Of a stretch of 64,000 nt of DNA, positions 1 to 14,062 are shown piece after piece. A program made the translations under genes and the position numbers. The number at the start of each line of letters is the position of its first letter. Position 1 is the stretch's first letter. The stretch lies in NCBI RefSeq assembly GCF_003112695.1, contig NZ_BFBP01000026.1, positions 1-64,000 of the forward strand. Reading direction: 5' to 3'. The DNA is from Azospira sp. I13 (GTDB lineage: Bacteria > Pseudomonadota > Gammaproteobacteria > Burkholderiales > Rhodocyclaceae). A model generated the notes under the pieces. The model worked only from the letters and a program-made list of their open reading frames with translations. It searched no databases and was not told where the DNA came from.

Positions 1-63
1 CGAATGTCCGTCTTGCTCCCATAAATACCTCCAGTTTCACCTTCACACCTTAACAAGGTGTCC

Positions 64-951
64 ATGAAACCGGCAGCAGCCCAAATCACCAAGTTGGTGC
101 GCATTGCTGCCATAAGCGCAAGTATTGCCCAAATGTCGGTGATATTTGATGACGACCGCCTGAGGATTGTGTATCGGCAGGGAGCGCGAGACCGCGGATG
201 GGTCGCATTTGATGGGTCGCTTCGTACATTGGTGATCAGACAGCACCTAAAGGTCGAGTTCGGTGATCTCGAAAACGTGCCTGGATTCGGCTTTCTTGCC
301 GATACCGACCTCGATCCGAGTGGTACAGGAGTCGTCGGCTTGTTGACCAGACGCTTCCCCGGACTGCACCACCCTTTAAAGCATGCTGTGTTGATTGCAT
401 TCCTGTTTGACTCAGGGGAACACTTTTTTGACGCGTATCGAAGCGCTATGTCAGCCGAGATATCCAATGAGCTTGACACCATGGTGGGCGACTGGCGTGA
501 AGGATTGCGGCAGCTGGTCGAGTTTGACAAGTGGTCAGTGACCCGTGCTGCAAAAGCAATGGGGATACCATTGTGCCAGGCATGTCGGTGGCTGGATTCG
601 GTTGGTGTGCCGTTCGAACACCGGCCTCGAGTGCTAAACGACCAGATGAAGGTGCAACTTAGATGTCTGCTGGAAGCAGGTAACGATTACGGGCAGATTG
701 CTGAAATAACTGGGTTGAAAACGAGTCTTGTCCGAGCATTCGCAGGCTCAGAACCTTCTTTACGGGACACTTGGAGAGCGCGACGATTTGAGCGTGTTCG
801 CGCTAGCCATCGAGCTCGTGCCATGGAGTTGTTTAATTCCCAGGATGGGGTTTCCATCAAGGGATTGAAGTCGATAAAGGGAAATGGATTGACGTGGTTG
901 GAGCGCCATGATCGGGAATGGCTCGCAGAAGTCGCTCCTTCTCTTTGGTAA
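64..951 (+). CDS. TnsD/TniQ-family transposition protein, C-terminal part
   Basis: The product resembles the C-terminal target-recognition half of TnsD, the TniQ-family protein that directs Tn7-like elements to their attachment site. Visible landmarks are the HPLKHAVLIAFLF segment near residue 105, helix-turn-helix-like stretches in the second half, and the C-terminal WLERHDREWL block, which matches the Y-x-WLYRHDREWL ending of TnsD. The N-terminal TniQ zinc-finger region is absent: the protein is about 295 residues, against roughly 500 for full TnsD, and the same frame is closed by a TAA at 22-24. I chose ATG 64 because AAGG lies five bases upstream; GTG 58 is possible. Base composition is clearly lower in GC than the neighbours, suggesting transfer. 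It could be a decayed remnant or a split tnsD. Family moderately sure, functionality doubtful. Confidence 0.62.
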   Translation: MKPAAAQITKLVRIAAISASIAQMSVIFDDDRLRIVYRQGARDRGWVAFDGSLRTLVIRQHLKVEFGDLENVPGFGFLADTDLDPSGTGVVGLLTRRFPGLHHPLKHAVLIAFLFDSGEHFFDAYRSAMSAEISNELDTMVGDWREGLRQLVEFDKWSVTRAAKAMGIPLCQACRWLDSVGVPFEHRPRVLNDQMKVQLRCLLEAGNDYGQIAEITGLKTSLVRAFAGSEPSLRDTWRARRFERVRASHRARAMELFNSQDGVSIKGLKSIKGNGLTWLERHDREWLAEVAPSLW

Positions 952-1273
952 CTTGAAACGAGTTTGTCGCGCGGGCCTCCGCAGCCATCCTCAAAACAAT
1001 AGTTGTTTGAAAGGCTAACAAATTAGGCACTTACATCTTTTTGTCGAGCCGCGTAATCTAGGGGTTGTGAGTCAATTGCTTGAAACCATGACTCAACCAT
1101 ATGAATTTTTGCGATTTCAAGAAAATATTGTGCGGTGACAGTTCGCTTGAAGAAAAAGGGGGGCGTTGCCCCCTTTTTTTATGTGGAAAATGCCGCAGAA
1201 ATAATGTGACTTTTCTGGCATTTCACTTGCTTGGAGGTGAGCACAAAAGTTCATTGAGAACTGTGGAGAGAAT
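952..1273. other. AT-richer intergenic stretch, possible transposon-end remnant
   Basis: No gene seen. The octamer CTTGAAAC occurs at 952-959 and again at 1079-1086, and the inverted heptamer TTTCAAG lies at 1115-1121, a spacing reminiscent of repeated transposase-binding sites near a Tn7-like end, although no clear TGT...ACA terminus could be recognised. An intrinsic terminator closes the region. GGAGAG just before 1274 serves the chemoreceptor gene. Confidence 0.35.
1153..1180 (+). terminator. Intrinsic terminator hairpin
   Basis: A-run, GGGGGC, short loop, GCCCCC and seven T's form a compact stem flanked by A and T tracts, so it could work in both directions. It separates the transposition-gene remnant from the chemoreceptor gene. 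Confidence 0.75.
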
Positions 1274-3415
1274 ATGTTGAAAAGTGCTTCCATGGCCCTG
1301 TCCGGGGCCGAACGGCGCTGGCTGCCCCTGTGGGGGAAAAGCGGGAAACTGGCCATGGGTTGGGCCACCTACCTCAACCGGGACCGCCAGGAGGCGCTGG
1401 AGCAGGCCTTCGAGGGCTTTGCCGCCACCCGGGTGCGAATCCTGCAGCATTGGGCCGAGCAGTGCTGGCACCACCTGGCCGCCCTGGCCGGCGACTTCCA
1501 GGCAGCCCACCCCCGGGTGCCCCGGCGCCTGCTGCAGGAAAAGAAGGACTTCGCCCGGGACTTTGCCGAACTGTTCTATGTAGATGCCCGGGGCGTGGTG
1601 CTGGAATCCACCGCGCCGGGTCGGATCGGCGCCCGGGACCTGCCTGCCAGGGCACTGGCCGAGGGGTTGAAGCAGCCCTTCCTGCACGGTCCCTACGACG
1701 ACCCGGTGACGGCCAGCCTGCCGCCTTCCACTTCCCGTTTCCACGATGGCGTCACCCTCATGTTCTACCAGCCCGTGATTGTGGCCGGCCAGGTGCTTGG
1801 CGTGCTTTGCGGCCGGGTGCCCAACGATGTCGTGGGGGATCTGATCCAGCGGGAGGCCGGCCATATCTTCCGGGAGTCCGGGGACAACTATCTGTTCATG
1901 GTGAAGTCGGTCTTCGACGCCGGCCTGCAGCCGGGCACCGCCCTGTCCCGTTCCCGCTTCGAGGATGCCACCTTCTCCCTTGGCGACAACCTGAAGCAGG
2001 GCATCCGTACCGGCTACGGCACGGTGCAGGTGCGCCAGCACACCGAGCTGGAGTTGGTATTCAACGATCCGGCTACCGGCCAGCTGCATCCCGGCATTCG
2101 TGAAACCATGCGTAAGGGGGAAAACCTCTTTGTCAGCTACCCCGGCTATGCGGATTACCGCCACGTGCCGGTGGTGGGCAAGGGCGTCACCTTCCGCTTG
2201 CCGGGCTCCCCCGATACCTGGGGCCTGATGTGCGAGGCGGACCTGGAGGAGGTCTATCGCTATCGGGGCATCGCCTACAAGCTGCAGAAGCTCTACTGGG
2301 CCGTGGTCATCCTGGCCTGGGGGCTGGGGGTCGGCTGCCAGGAGTGGCTGGGGCTCTCCGGTCTGTCGGCACGGCTGCTGGAACTGGGTCTGGTGATTGG
2401 CGGCGGCCTGTTCTTCAAGCAACTGGGCACGCGCCCCCTGAGTCTGCGTCTGCGGCGCAGCAGCGGCGTGCTACGCACCATCGCCGAAGGCGGCGGTGAC
2501 CTCAGCCAGCGCCTCCCCCTCAGCGAGGGAGGCAGCGACGAAACCACGGTCATGGCCCAGTGGATCAACAGTTTCATCGACAATCTGGAGCAGATCATCC
2601 GCCGGGTCATCCAGACCTCCGGCGAGATCGGCGGCACCAATGCCAATCTGCAGGAAAAGAGCCGGGCCACAGCCCAGGCGTCGGCGGAGATGGCCGCGGA
2701 AATGCGCGATACGGAGGAGTCCATTCGCGGCCAGGTGGAAGACATCAACGCCGCCAGCCAGAAGGTGGAGGCCATGCGCGAAGCGGTGGCCCAGGTGACG
2801 GCGGAGGCACGGCGGCAGATGGAACTGGTGCAGTCCCGCAGCGCCGGCATTCTGGCCTCCGTCGGGGGCGCCACCCGCACCATCCGCGACCTGGAAAGTA
2901 GCACGGCCGCCATCGGGCGCATCGGAACGGTCATTCACGAAATCGCCAGTCAGACCAACCTGCTGGCCCTCAACGCCGCCATCGAGGCGGCCCGGGCCGG
3001 CGAACAGGGCCGGGGCTTCGCGGTGGTGGCTGACGAGGTGCGCAAGCTGGCGGAGCGCACGGCCGAGGCCACCAAGGAAATCGCCGCCATGATCGGCGGC
3101 GTCCAGTCCCGCGCCGAAGAGGCAGTGAGCAGCATGGATACAGGCATGACGGAGCTGGAGGAGGGGCTGCGCCTGGCGGCTGAGGCGGCTTCCGACAAGC
3201 GGGAGGTGCAGGACATCCTGGAACATTTGTTCGCCACCATCGACGAACTGGAGGCAGCGACCCGGAGCACCGGCGGGCGGATCGAAAGCATCGCCGTGGC
3301 CGCCGAGGCGGTGCGCCAGTCGGTGGATGAATCAGGCCGCAGCACTACCCTCACCGCCGGCGCAGCCCGCACCCTGGCCCAACTGGTGGGCCAGTTCAAG
3401 GTATCGGCGGTCTGA
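1274..3415 (+). CDS. Methyl-accepting chemotaxis protein
   Basis: Chemoreceptor that passes a sensory input to the CheA/CheW array. The highly conserved signalling tip lies around residues 555-595 ([17 protein letters not shown] followed by [14 protein letters not shown]). A HAMP-like linker follows two adjacent hydrophobic segments at about 339-356 and 364-384. The roughly 335-residue N-terminal region has no recognisable N-terminal membrane segment or signal peptide, so the sensor region may be cytoplasmic with the protein anchored by a mid-protein hairpin, unlike the usual periplasmic layout. The N-terminal half looks like a Cache/PAS-type fold but I cannot name it. ATG 1274 is preceded by GGAGAG at good spacing. 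Single gene facing dsbC. Confidence 0.93.
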   Translation: MLKSASMALSGAERRWLPLWGKSGKLAMGWATYLNRDRQEALEQAFEGFAATRVRILQHWAEQCWHHLAALAGDFQAAHPRVPRRLLQEKKDFARDFAELFYVDARGVVLESTAPGRIGARDLPARALAEGLKQPFLHGPYDDPVTASLPPSTSRFHDGVTLMFYQPVIVAGQVLGVLCGRVPNDVVGDLIQREAGHIFRESGDNYLFMVKSVFDAGLQPGTALSRSRFEDATFSLGDNLKQGIRTGYGTVQVRQHTELELVFNDPATGQLHPGIRETMRKGENLFVSYPGYADYRHVPVVGKGVTFRLPGSPDTWGLMCEADLEEVYRYRGIAYKLQKLYWAVVILAWGLGVGCQEWLGLSGLSARLLELGLVIGGGLFFKQLGTRPLSLRLRRSSGVLRTIAEGGGDLSQRLPLSEGGSDETTVMAQWINSFIDNLEQIIRRVIQTSGEIGGTNANLQEKSRATAQASAEMAAEMRDTEESIRGQVEDINAASQKVEAMREAVAQVTAEARRQMELVQSRSAGILASVGGATRTIRDLESSTAAIGRIGTVIHEIASQTNLLALNAAIEAARAGEQGRGFAVVADEVRKLAERTAEATKEIAAMIGGVQSRAEEAVSSMDTGMTELEEGLRLAAEAASDKREVQDILEHLFATIDELEAATRSTGGRIESIAVAAEAVRQSVDESGRSTTLTAGAARTLAQLVGQFKVSAV

Positions 3416-3440
3416 AGCTGTTTTCGGAGCCTGAAAGCGC

Positions 3441-3480
3441 CAGGGGCGGCCGCGCCGGTAATGCCGGCGGGCCGCCCCTG
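3441..3480. terminator. Hairpin between convergent mcp and dsbC
   Basis: Long GC-rich inverted repeat (CAGGGGCGGCC... pairing with ...GGCCGCCCCTG) between two converging genes. There is no long T-run, so it may act as a bidirectional structural stop. Confidence 0.55.
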
Positions 3481-3497
3481 GGGTGCTTGAGTAGGGC

Positions 3498-4220
3498 TTA
3501 CTTGCCCAGGCTCCTCAGCTTTTCCTCAATCTTTTCCAGTGGCACGGCGCCGGGGATGCGCTCGCCGTCGGCGAAGAAGAGGGTGGGGGTGCCGGTAATG
3601 TTGAGGCGGCGACCCAACTCGAAGGACTTCTGCACCGCCGTGGTGTCGCAATCGGTACGGCCGGTAAAGGCTTTGGCGGAGGTCATCATCTCGTTCCAGG
3701 CGCCCACCTGATCCTTGGCGCACCACACCTGCTTGGATTTCTCCAGAGAGTCAGCGGAGAGAATGGGGTAGAGGAAGGTGTAGATGGTGACGTTGTCGAG
3801 CTTCTGCAGATCCTTGGCGAGGCGCTTGCAGTAGCCGCAGTTGGGGTCTTCAAAGGTGACGATGATGCGCTTGCCGTTGCCCTTGACCTGCTTCACCGCC
3901 AGTTCCAGGGGCATTTCGGAGGGCTTGGCGGCACTCAGCTTCTTCATGCGCTCGGCGGTGACGTTCTGCATGGTCTTGCCATCCACCAGGGAGCCGATGA
4001 TAAGGACGCTGATCTTTTCGTCGGTGTAGATCAGCTTGCCGTCCACATACACTTCATACAGGTTGAGGTAGCCGGACTTGGTGACGCTTTCCACCTTGCC
4101 GTCGATCTTGGCTTCCAGGGCCTTTTTCACCGAGGCTTCGTCGGCCCGAGCGGGCAGGGAGGAGAGGGAGAGGAGGGCGCCGGCGCAGCACAGGGCGGCC
4201 AGGGCTTTGAAATGTCGCAT
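3498..4220 (-). CDS. dsbC: Periplasmic thiol:disulfide isomerase DsbC
   Basis: Protein-disulfide isomerase of the periplasm, reshuffling wrong disulfides in exported proteins and kept reduced by DsbD. The 240-residue product has a cleavable signal peptide (about 1-26, ending ARA), an N-terminal dimerisation region and a thioredoxin fold with active site CGYC at about 128-131 after the FEDPNCGYC stretch. The second cysteine pair (WCAKDQ, TDCDTT) and the cis-proline loop GTPTLFF are present. ATG 4220 is chosen over a much longer upstream frame because the signal peptide begins here and GGAGTACCCC precedes it. It lies 23 bp downstream of the UbiH-type gene on the same strand and is probably cotranscribed. 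Confidence 0.93.
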   Translation of the reverse strand: MRHFKALAALCCAGALLSLSSLPARADEASVKKALEAKIDGKVESVTKSGYLNLYEVYVDGKLIYTDEKISVLIIGSLVDGKTMQNVTAERMKKLSAAKPSEMPLELAVKQVKGNGKRIIVTFEDPNCGYCKRLAKDLQKLDNVTIYTFLYPILSADSLEKSKQVWCAKDQVGAWNEMMTSAKAFTGRTDCDTTAVQKSFELGRRLNITGTPTLFFADGERIPGAVPLEKIEEKLRSLGK

Positions 4221-4243
4221 GGGGTACTCCACAGGGGGGAAAG

Positions 4244-5401
4244 TCAGGATTCGAGGGCGTAACGGACCAGGGCGCTCTTCAGCGGCCCCAGTTTGTTGAC
4301 CAGATTGAGGCCAAGATTGCGCAGGGGCTTGAAGCCCGGCAGGTCCTCGCGGAAAAGGCGGCGCAGGCCGTCGGTGGTGGTTTGCAGCAGCACCACTTCT
4401 TCCTTGCGCGCCCGGCGGTAGCGGGCCAGCAGGCGGGCATCGCCGATGTCCTGCCAGGGGGCGGCGGCAGCGATGATCTCTGCCAGAGCCTTGGCGTCCC
4501 GGTAGCCCAGGTTGATGCCGTGACCCGAGAGGGGATGGATGCCGTGGGCGGCATCGCCGATCAGGGCCAGGCGCGGCGCCGTCGGTTCCGGCACGCGCAT
4601 CAGCTTGAGGGCGAAGGCCGCAGCCGGGGTGATCAGCTCCAGCTTGCCCAGGGTGTGCTGGCCGGCAGCGGCCACCCGGGCACACAGTTCCTCGGCGGGC
4701 AGGGCCGCCAGTTCGTCAGCGTGGGCATCCGGGGTGGACCAGACGATGGACATGCGGTTGCCCGGCAGGGGCAGATAGGCCAGCACCCCATCGTCCCGGA
4801 ACCATTGGTAGGCGATGCCTTGGTGGGGCTTTTCCGTGGCGAAGTTGGCCACCAGACCTTTTTCGCCATAGGGGCTGTAGTGGGCCGGCAGGCCGGCCTT
4901 GTTGCGTACCCAGGACTCGCGTCCGTCGGCGCCAACCACTAGGCGGGCAGAGAGGCTGCTGCCGTCTTCCAGATGCAGTAGGGCGGCATCGGCACGGAAT
5001 TCCAGATCCCGCGGGCGGGCCGGGCAGTGGATGTCCACATTGCCCTGGCGCTTGACGTTTTCCCACAGCTCCCGGGCCATCAGGGAGGATTCGAGAATCC
5101 AGGCCAGTTCCGGCACGCCGGAATCGTAGGCGGAGAATTCGAGGCGGCTTTCGCCATCGCCCCGCACATCCATGGCCTGCACCGGCGCCATGCGCTGGGC
5201 GTCCAGGTGCTTCCACACGCCGATGTCGGCGAGGAAGCGGGCGTTGGCCGGGCTGATGGCGTAGATGCGGGCGTCCCAACCTTCCGGGGTGGTGGGGGCA
5301 CGGCCTTCCACCAGGGCGATTTTCAGGCGGGATTCCTTCAGGGCGCAGGCGAAGGCCAGGCCGGCCAGGCCGCCGCCGACGATAACGATGTCGTATTTCA
5401 T
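4244..5401 (-). CDS. UbiH/UbiF/VisC/COQ6-family ubiquinone hydroxylase
   Basis: FAD-dependent aromatic hydroxylase of the ubiquinone pathway, at the inner membrane face. The 385-residue length is typical. Residues 8-14 give the dinucleotide motif GGGLAG, GADGRESW near 157 is the DG motif, and LIGDAAHGIHPLSGHG near 279 is the second FAD/ribityl motif specific to this family. Which ring position it hydroxylates (C5, C6 or C1) cannot be told from sequence alone, so no Ubi letter is assigned. ATG 5401 starts right at MKYDIVIVGGG; upstream codons in the same frame lack any homology. It heads a small operon with dsbC and diverges from the aroK operon. Confidence 0.88.
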   Translation of the reverse strand: MKYDIVIVGGGLAGLAFACALKESRLKIALVEGRAPTTPEGWDARIYAISPANARFLADIGVWKHLDAQRMAPVQAMDVRGDGESRLEFSAYDSGVPELAWILESSLMARELWENVKRQGNVDIHCPARPRDLEFRADAALLHLEDGSSLSARLVVGADGRESWVRNKAGLPAHYSPYGEKGLVANFATEKPHQGIAYQWFRDDGVLAYLPLPGNRMSIVWSTPDAHADELAALPAEELCARVAAAGQHTLGKLELITPAAAFALKLMRVPEPTAPRLALIGDAAHGIHPLSGHGINLGYRDAKALAEIIAAAAPWQDIGDARLLARYRRARKEEVVLLQTTTDGLRRLFREDLPGFKPLRNLGLNLVNKLGPLKSALVRYALES

Positions 5402-5513
5402 GGGGCAAGACTCCAGAAGCCCCGGATTGTGCCTGCCCCCTCCGGCCAGCACAAGGCAGAATCCGGCCGCCGGGCGTTGCCAGGCGCCGGACGGCCATGC
5501 TAGAAGTCGGCCC

Positions 5514-5867
5514 ATGACTGCGCCCCTTGTTTACTTCCCGGCGGTGATCCGCTCCGAGCATGAATCCCCCATTGATGCCCTGGTGGCCCTGGGGGTGCCC
5601 CGGGAGGAGTGCATGGACATGGTGGCCGCCTCCTGGTGCGTCGGGGCAGGCGCCGAATCCTGCCTGCTCACCGAAGTGGATGGCGGGCGTGCCGTCGCGG
5701 TGTTGCCCCTTGCCGCGGGGCGCTGGGCAGCCTGCAATGCCTATCCGGAACAGGGTTGCGGCGATCCCCGGGAGGCGGCGCGGCGCCTCGCCAAGCTGCT
5801 CAAACGGGGGCGACGAGGGCTGGTGGGCGTCTGGGCCGGAGGTGCTGCTGGTACAATGGGCGGGTGA
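5514..5867 (+). CDS. Hypothetical protein coupled to aroK
   Basis: I do not recognise this 117-residue protein. It is soluble, acidic at the N-terminus and basic near residues 88-105, with five cysteines spread along it. ATG 5514 follows the divergent UbiH gene by 112 bp. Its stop codon overlaps the GTG start of aroK (GTGA), which implies translational coupling and argues that the frame is real rather than chance. Its role may be linked to the aroK-aroB operon only by position. Confidence 0.6.
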   Translation: MTAPLVYFPAVIRSEHESPIDALVALGVPREECMDMVAASWCVGAGAESCLLTEVDGGRAVAVLPLAAGRWAACNAYPEQGCGDPREAARRLAKLLKRGRRGLVGVWAGGAAGTMGG

Positions 5868-6427
5868 ACACCAAGAAAGACAACATAATCCTGGTCGGCC
5901 TCATGGGCGCTGGCAAGACCACCATCGGGCGGCTTCTGGCCAAGCGCATGGGCAAGCGTTTCGTGGACTCCGACCATGAGATCGAGGCGCGCACTGGCGT
6001 CACCATTCCCGTCATTTTCGAGATCGAGGGCGAAGCGGGCTTCCGCAAGCGCGAAGCCATGGTCATCGAGGATTTGGCCCGGGAAAGCGGTCTGGTCATG
6101 GCCACCGGTGGCGGTGCTGTACTCAGCGCCGAGAATCGGCGTGCGCTCCAGGCCGGCGGTTTCGTCGTTTATCTCTGCGCTCCGCCGGAACTGCTCTACG
6201 CCCGCACCCGCAACGATCGCAACCGCCCCTTGCTGCAGGTGAAAGACCCCTTGGGTCGTCTGCGGGAGTTGTTCGTGCAGCGGGATCCGCTTTACCGGGA
6301 AGTGGCCGACATGGTCATCGACGCTTCCTCCCACTCGGCCAATGCGGCGGTGCAGCTGTTGCTGCGTATGCATCAGTCGGCCGGGGCGGTCTGCCCTGAA
6401 TCGCATCCTTCCTCCGAAACGCCATGA
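5864..6427 (+). CDS. aroK: Shikimate kinase
   Basis: Phosphorylates shikimate at O3 with ATP in the chorismate pathway, in the cytoplasm. The Walker A loop GLMGAGKTT is at residues 12-20, the shikimate-binding GGG ([12 protein letters not shown]) follows mid-protein, and the adenine-lid region shows [10 protein letters not shown]. At 187 residues it fits the family. The GTG start at 5864 is inferred because the conserved sequence begins directly after it and it overlaps the previous stop; longer upstream codons have no homology. It ends in an ATGA overlap with aroB, the classical aroKB operon. Confidence 0.93.
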   Translation: MNTKKDNIILVGLMGAGKTTIGRLLAKRMGKRFVDSDHEIEARTGVTIPVIFEIEGEAGFRKREAMVIEDLARESGLVMATGGGAVLSAENRRALQAGGFVVYLCAPPELLYARTRNDRNRPLLQVKDPLGRLRELFVQRDPLYREVADMVIDASSHSANAAVQLLLRMHQSAGAVCPESHPSSETP

Positions 6428-7518
6428 CCCTGCAAACCCTGGAAGTCGCCCTGGGCGACCGCAGCTACCCCATTCATATTGGTGGCGGCCTGCTGCAACG
6501 TGCCGACCTGATCCTGCCGGCCATCGGCCGCAAGAAGGCGGTGATCGTCACCAATACCACCGTGGCGCCGCTCTATCTGGCCCGCCTCACTGCCACCCTC
6601 GAGTCTGCCGGGGTGGCCGCCAGTGCCGTGATCCTGCCGGACGGGGAGGAGTTCAAGGACTGGCCCACCCTCAACAAGATTTTTGACGCCCTGCTGGAAT
6701 CCCGTGCCGAGCGCTCCACCACGCTGGTGGCCCTGGGCGGCGGTGTGATCGGCGACATGACCGGCTTTGCTGCCGCCTGTTATCAGCGTGGCATGCCCTT
6801 CATCCAGGTGCCGACCACCCTGTTGTCCCTGGTGGATTCCTCCGTGGGCGGCAAGACGGCGATCAACCACCCTCTGGGCAAGAACATGATCGGCGCCTTC
6901 TATCAGCCCAAGCTGGTGCTGGCTGACATCAACACCCTGGATACCCTGCCGGACCGGGAGCTGAAAGCCGGCCTGGCGGAAGTCATCAAGTATGGCCTGA
7001 TCCGCGATGTGGAATTCCTGACCTGGATCGAGGCCCACCTCGATGGTCTGTTGGCCCGGGATAAATCCCTGCTGGCCGAGGCGGTGTACCGTTCCTGCGC
7101 CCACAAGGCTGAAGTGGTGGCCCGGGACGAGCGGGAAACCGGCGAGCGGGCTCTGCTTAATTTGGGGCATACCTTTGGTCATGCCATCGAAACCGGCCTG
7201 GGCTATGGTGTCTGGCTCCACGGCGAGGCGGTGGCAGCCGGGACAGTCATGGCGGCTGAGCTGTCGGCCCGTCTGGGCTGGATTGCTGCGGCCGACGTGG
7301 CGCGAGTAGAGCAGCTGTTCCGCCGTGCGGGGCTGCCGGTGGCGGGGCCGGACCTGGGGGTGGCACGCTATCTGGAACTGATGCGCCACGACAAGAAGGT
7401 GGAAGCCGGCAAGCTACGCCTGGTGCTGTTCCGCGCCATCGGCGAGGCGGTGGTCAGCGATATCGCCAGCGATGCGGAAATCGCCGCTGCCATCACCGCC
7501 CGGGTATCGGGTAGCTGA
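6424..7518 (+). CDS. aroB: 3-dehydroquinate synthase
   Basis: Converts DAHP to 3-dehydroquinate, the second step of aromatic amino-acid synthesis, using NAD and a divalent metal. The NAD-binding [13 protein letters not shown] lies near residue 103, [19 protein letters not shown] is the phosphate-binding stretch, and the metal-ligand motifs [19 protein letters not shown] and [10 protein letters not shown] are all present. The length of 364 residues is normal. The start overlaps the aroK stop by four bases, so translation is coupled. Confidence 0.96.
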   Translation: MTLQTLEVALGDRSYPIHIGGGLLQRADLILPAIGRKKAVIVTNTTVAPLYLARLTATLESAGVAASAVILPDGEEFKDWPTLNKIFDALLESRAERSTTLVALGGGVIGDMTGFAAACYQRGMPFIQVPTTLLSLVDSSVGGKTAINHPLGKNMIGAFYQPKLVLADINTLDTLPDRELKAGLAEVIKYGLIRDVEFLTWIEAHLDGLLARDKSLLAEAVYRSCAHKAEVVARDERETGERALLNLGHTFGHAIETGLGYGVWLHGEAVAAGTVMAAELSARLGWIAAADVARVEQLFRRAGLPVAGPDLGVARYLELMRHDKKVEAGKLRLVLFRAIGEAVVSDIASDAEIAAAITARVSGS

Positions 7519-7646
7519 GAGCGTGTGCACCAAACACCGGCTCGTGCGTTGGTGTGAGAATGGGCTATGACTTTGGTGTGATTTTCCCGGGGTGTCAGGC
7601 TAGGGTCCAGTACTGGCGGGCGATCGGGGTCATGTGAGGCAAAGCC

Positions 7647-7675
7647 TTGATGGCTCATGGTTTTCGGGCTAAAAT
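7647..7675 (+). promoter_or_regulatory. Sigma70-type promoter upstream of gltB
   Basis: TTGATG at 7647-7652 and TAAAAT at 7670-7675 with an exact 17-base spacer. The predicted start near 7682 is followed after about 20 bases by an intrinsic terminator, so transcripts must read through it to reach gltB. Confidence 0.55.
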
Positions 7676-7701
7676 TTAGTGTTGCTCTTTGCAAGTAAAA
7701 G

Positions 7702-7728
7702 GCCGGTGCCGTCCGCACCGGCTTTTTT
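7702..7728 (+). terminator. Intrinsic terminator / possible attenuator before gltB
   Basis: GCCGGTGC, five-base loop, GCACCGGC and six T's. It is 184 bp after aroB and 55 bp before gltB, and downstream of a good promoter. It may end the aroKB transcript, act as an attenuator of gltBD, or define a tiny RNA. Confidence 0.8.
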
Positions 7729-7782
7729 GACGCCGTTCGGTTTATCCCGGCGGCAGTCTTAATTCATAAAAAGGACTCTAGC

Positions 7783-12480
<4,698 letters not shown>

Positions 12481-13947
12481 ATGGGCAAGCCTACTGGTTT
12501 CATGGAGTTCCAGCGTCTTTCCGAGGCTTACGAGCCGGTTGAAGCGCGGCTCAAGCACTACAAGGAATTCGTCGGTCACCTGTCCGACGCCGATGCCAAG
12601 ACCCAGGGGGCACGCTGCATGGATTGCGGCATTCCCTTCTGCAACAACGGCTGCCCGGTGAACAACATCATTCCCGACTGGAATGACCTGGTTTACCGCG
12701 GCAACTGGGAAGAGGCCATCGCCGTCCTGCATTCCACCAACAACTTCCCCGAGTTCACCGGCCGCATCTGTCCGGCACCGTGCGAAGCTGCCTGCACTCT
12801 GGGCATCAACGAAGCGCCCGTGGGCATCAAGTCCATCGAGCACGCCATCATCGACAAGGCCTGGGAAAACGGTTGGGTCAAGCCTCAGCCTGCCACGACC
12901 AAGTCCGGCAAGAAGGTTGCCGTGGTTGGTGGCGGTCCCGCCGGTCTGGCTGCGGCCCAGCAACTGGCTCGTGCCGGCCACGACGTGACCGTGTTCGAAA
13001 AGAACGACCGGGTTGGCGGCCTGCTGCGCTACGGCATCCCCGACTTCAAGCTGGAGAAGGGCCTGATCGACCGTCGTGTCGAACAGATGCAGGCCGAGGG
13101 CGTGACCTTCCGCACCAAGACCATCGTCGGCACCAAGACTCTGCCCGCCGGCATCGTCAATGACGCCACCACCGTGATCTCCGCCGAGCAGCTGAGCAAG
13201 GACTTCGATGCCGTGATCCTCACCGGCGGCTCCGAAGTGCCCCGCGACCTGCCCGTGCCGGGCCGGGAACTGAAGGGCGTGCATTACGCCCTGGAATTCC
13301 TCATTCCGCAGAACAAGGAAGTGGCCGGCGACGGCAAGAACCCCATCCGCGCCGACGGCAAGCACGTCGTGGTGATTGGTGGTGGCGATACCGGCTCCGA
13401 CTGCGTCGGTACCTCCAACCGCCATGGTGCGGCTTCCATCACCCAGTTCGAAGTGATGCCCAAGCCCCCGGTGGAAGAGAACAAGGCGCTAAGCTGGCCC
13501 TACTGGCCCCTCAAGCTGCGTACCTCTTCCTCCCATGACGAAGGCTGCACCCGGGATTTCGCCGTTTCTACCAAGGAACTGGTGTCCGACGGCAACGGCA
13601 ACGTCAAGGCCCTGAAGGCCGTGCGGGTCGAATGGAAGGACGGCAAGATGGTGGAAGTGGCCGGTTCCGAGTTCGAGATTCCTGCCGACCTGGTGCTGCT
13701 GGCCATGGGCTTCACCAATCCGGTGGCCGGTCTGCTGGAAGCCTTCGGTGTGGACAAGGATGCCCGCGGTAACGCCAAGGCCACTACCGACGGCAATGGT
13801 TGCTACGCCACCAACGTGCCCAAGGTCTTCGCTGCCGGTGACGTGCGCCGCGGTCAGTCCCTGGTGGTCTGGGCTATCCGCGAAGGCCGCCAGGCCGCGC
13901 GGGAAGTGGATGTTTTCCTCACCGGCGCCTCCGTGCTGCCGCGCTGA
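12481..13947 (+). CDS. gltD: Glutamate synthase (NADPH) small subunit
   Basis: Beta subunit of GOGAT, feeding NADPH electrons through FAD and two 4Fe-4S clusters to GltB. The N-terminal cluster region shows [15 protein letters not shown] and the later [12 protein letters not shown]. The FAD motif [14 protein letters not shown] lies near residue 150 and the NADPH motif GGGDTGSDC near residue 300. The C-terminal [15 protein letters not shown] segment closes the FAD site. The length of 488 residues is standard. It directly abuts gltB and is followed by a strong terminator. Confidence 0.97.
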   Translation: MGKPTGFMEFQRLSEAYEPVEARLKHYKEFVGHLSDADAKTQGARCMDCGIPFCNNGCPVNNIIPDWNDLVYRGNWEEAIAVLHSTNNFPEFTGRICPAPCEAACTLGINEAPVGIKSIEHAIIDKAWENGWVKPQPATTKSGKKVAVVGGGPAGLAAAQQLARAGHDVTVFEKNDRVGGLLRYGIPDFKLEKGLIDRRVEQMQAEGVTFRTKTIVGTKTLPAGIVNDATTVISAEQLSKDFDAVILTGGSEVPRDLPVPGRELKGVHYALEFLIPQNKEVAGDGKNPIRADGKHVVVIGGGDTGSDCVGTSNRHGAASITQFEVMPKPPVEENKALSWPYWPLKLRTSSSHDEGCTRDFAVSTKELVSDGNGNVKALKAVRVEWKDGKMVEVAGSEFEIPADLVLLAMGFTNPVAGLLEAFGVDKDARGNAKATTDGNGCYATNVPKVFAAGDVRRGQSLVVWAIREGRQAAREVDVFLTGASVLPR

Positions 13948-13970
13948 GGTTTGCCATAGCGCTATCCGCC

Positions 13971-14002
13971 AAAACCCCGCCCATCCGGCGGGGTTTTGTT
14001 TT
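13971..14002 (+). terminator. Intrinsic terminator after gltBD
   Basis: AAAACCCCGCC, loop CATCC, GGCGGGGTTTT, then more T's: a textbook hairpin 23 bp after the gltD stop. Confidence 0.88.
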
Positions 14003-14062
14003 GGCAGGGGGTCTTCCCCTGTGGCATATTACGGTCTGCGCGGGACGGGAGGCCCATAGGAC

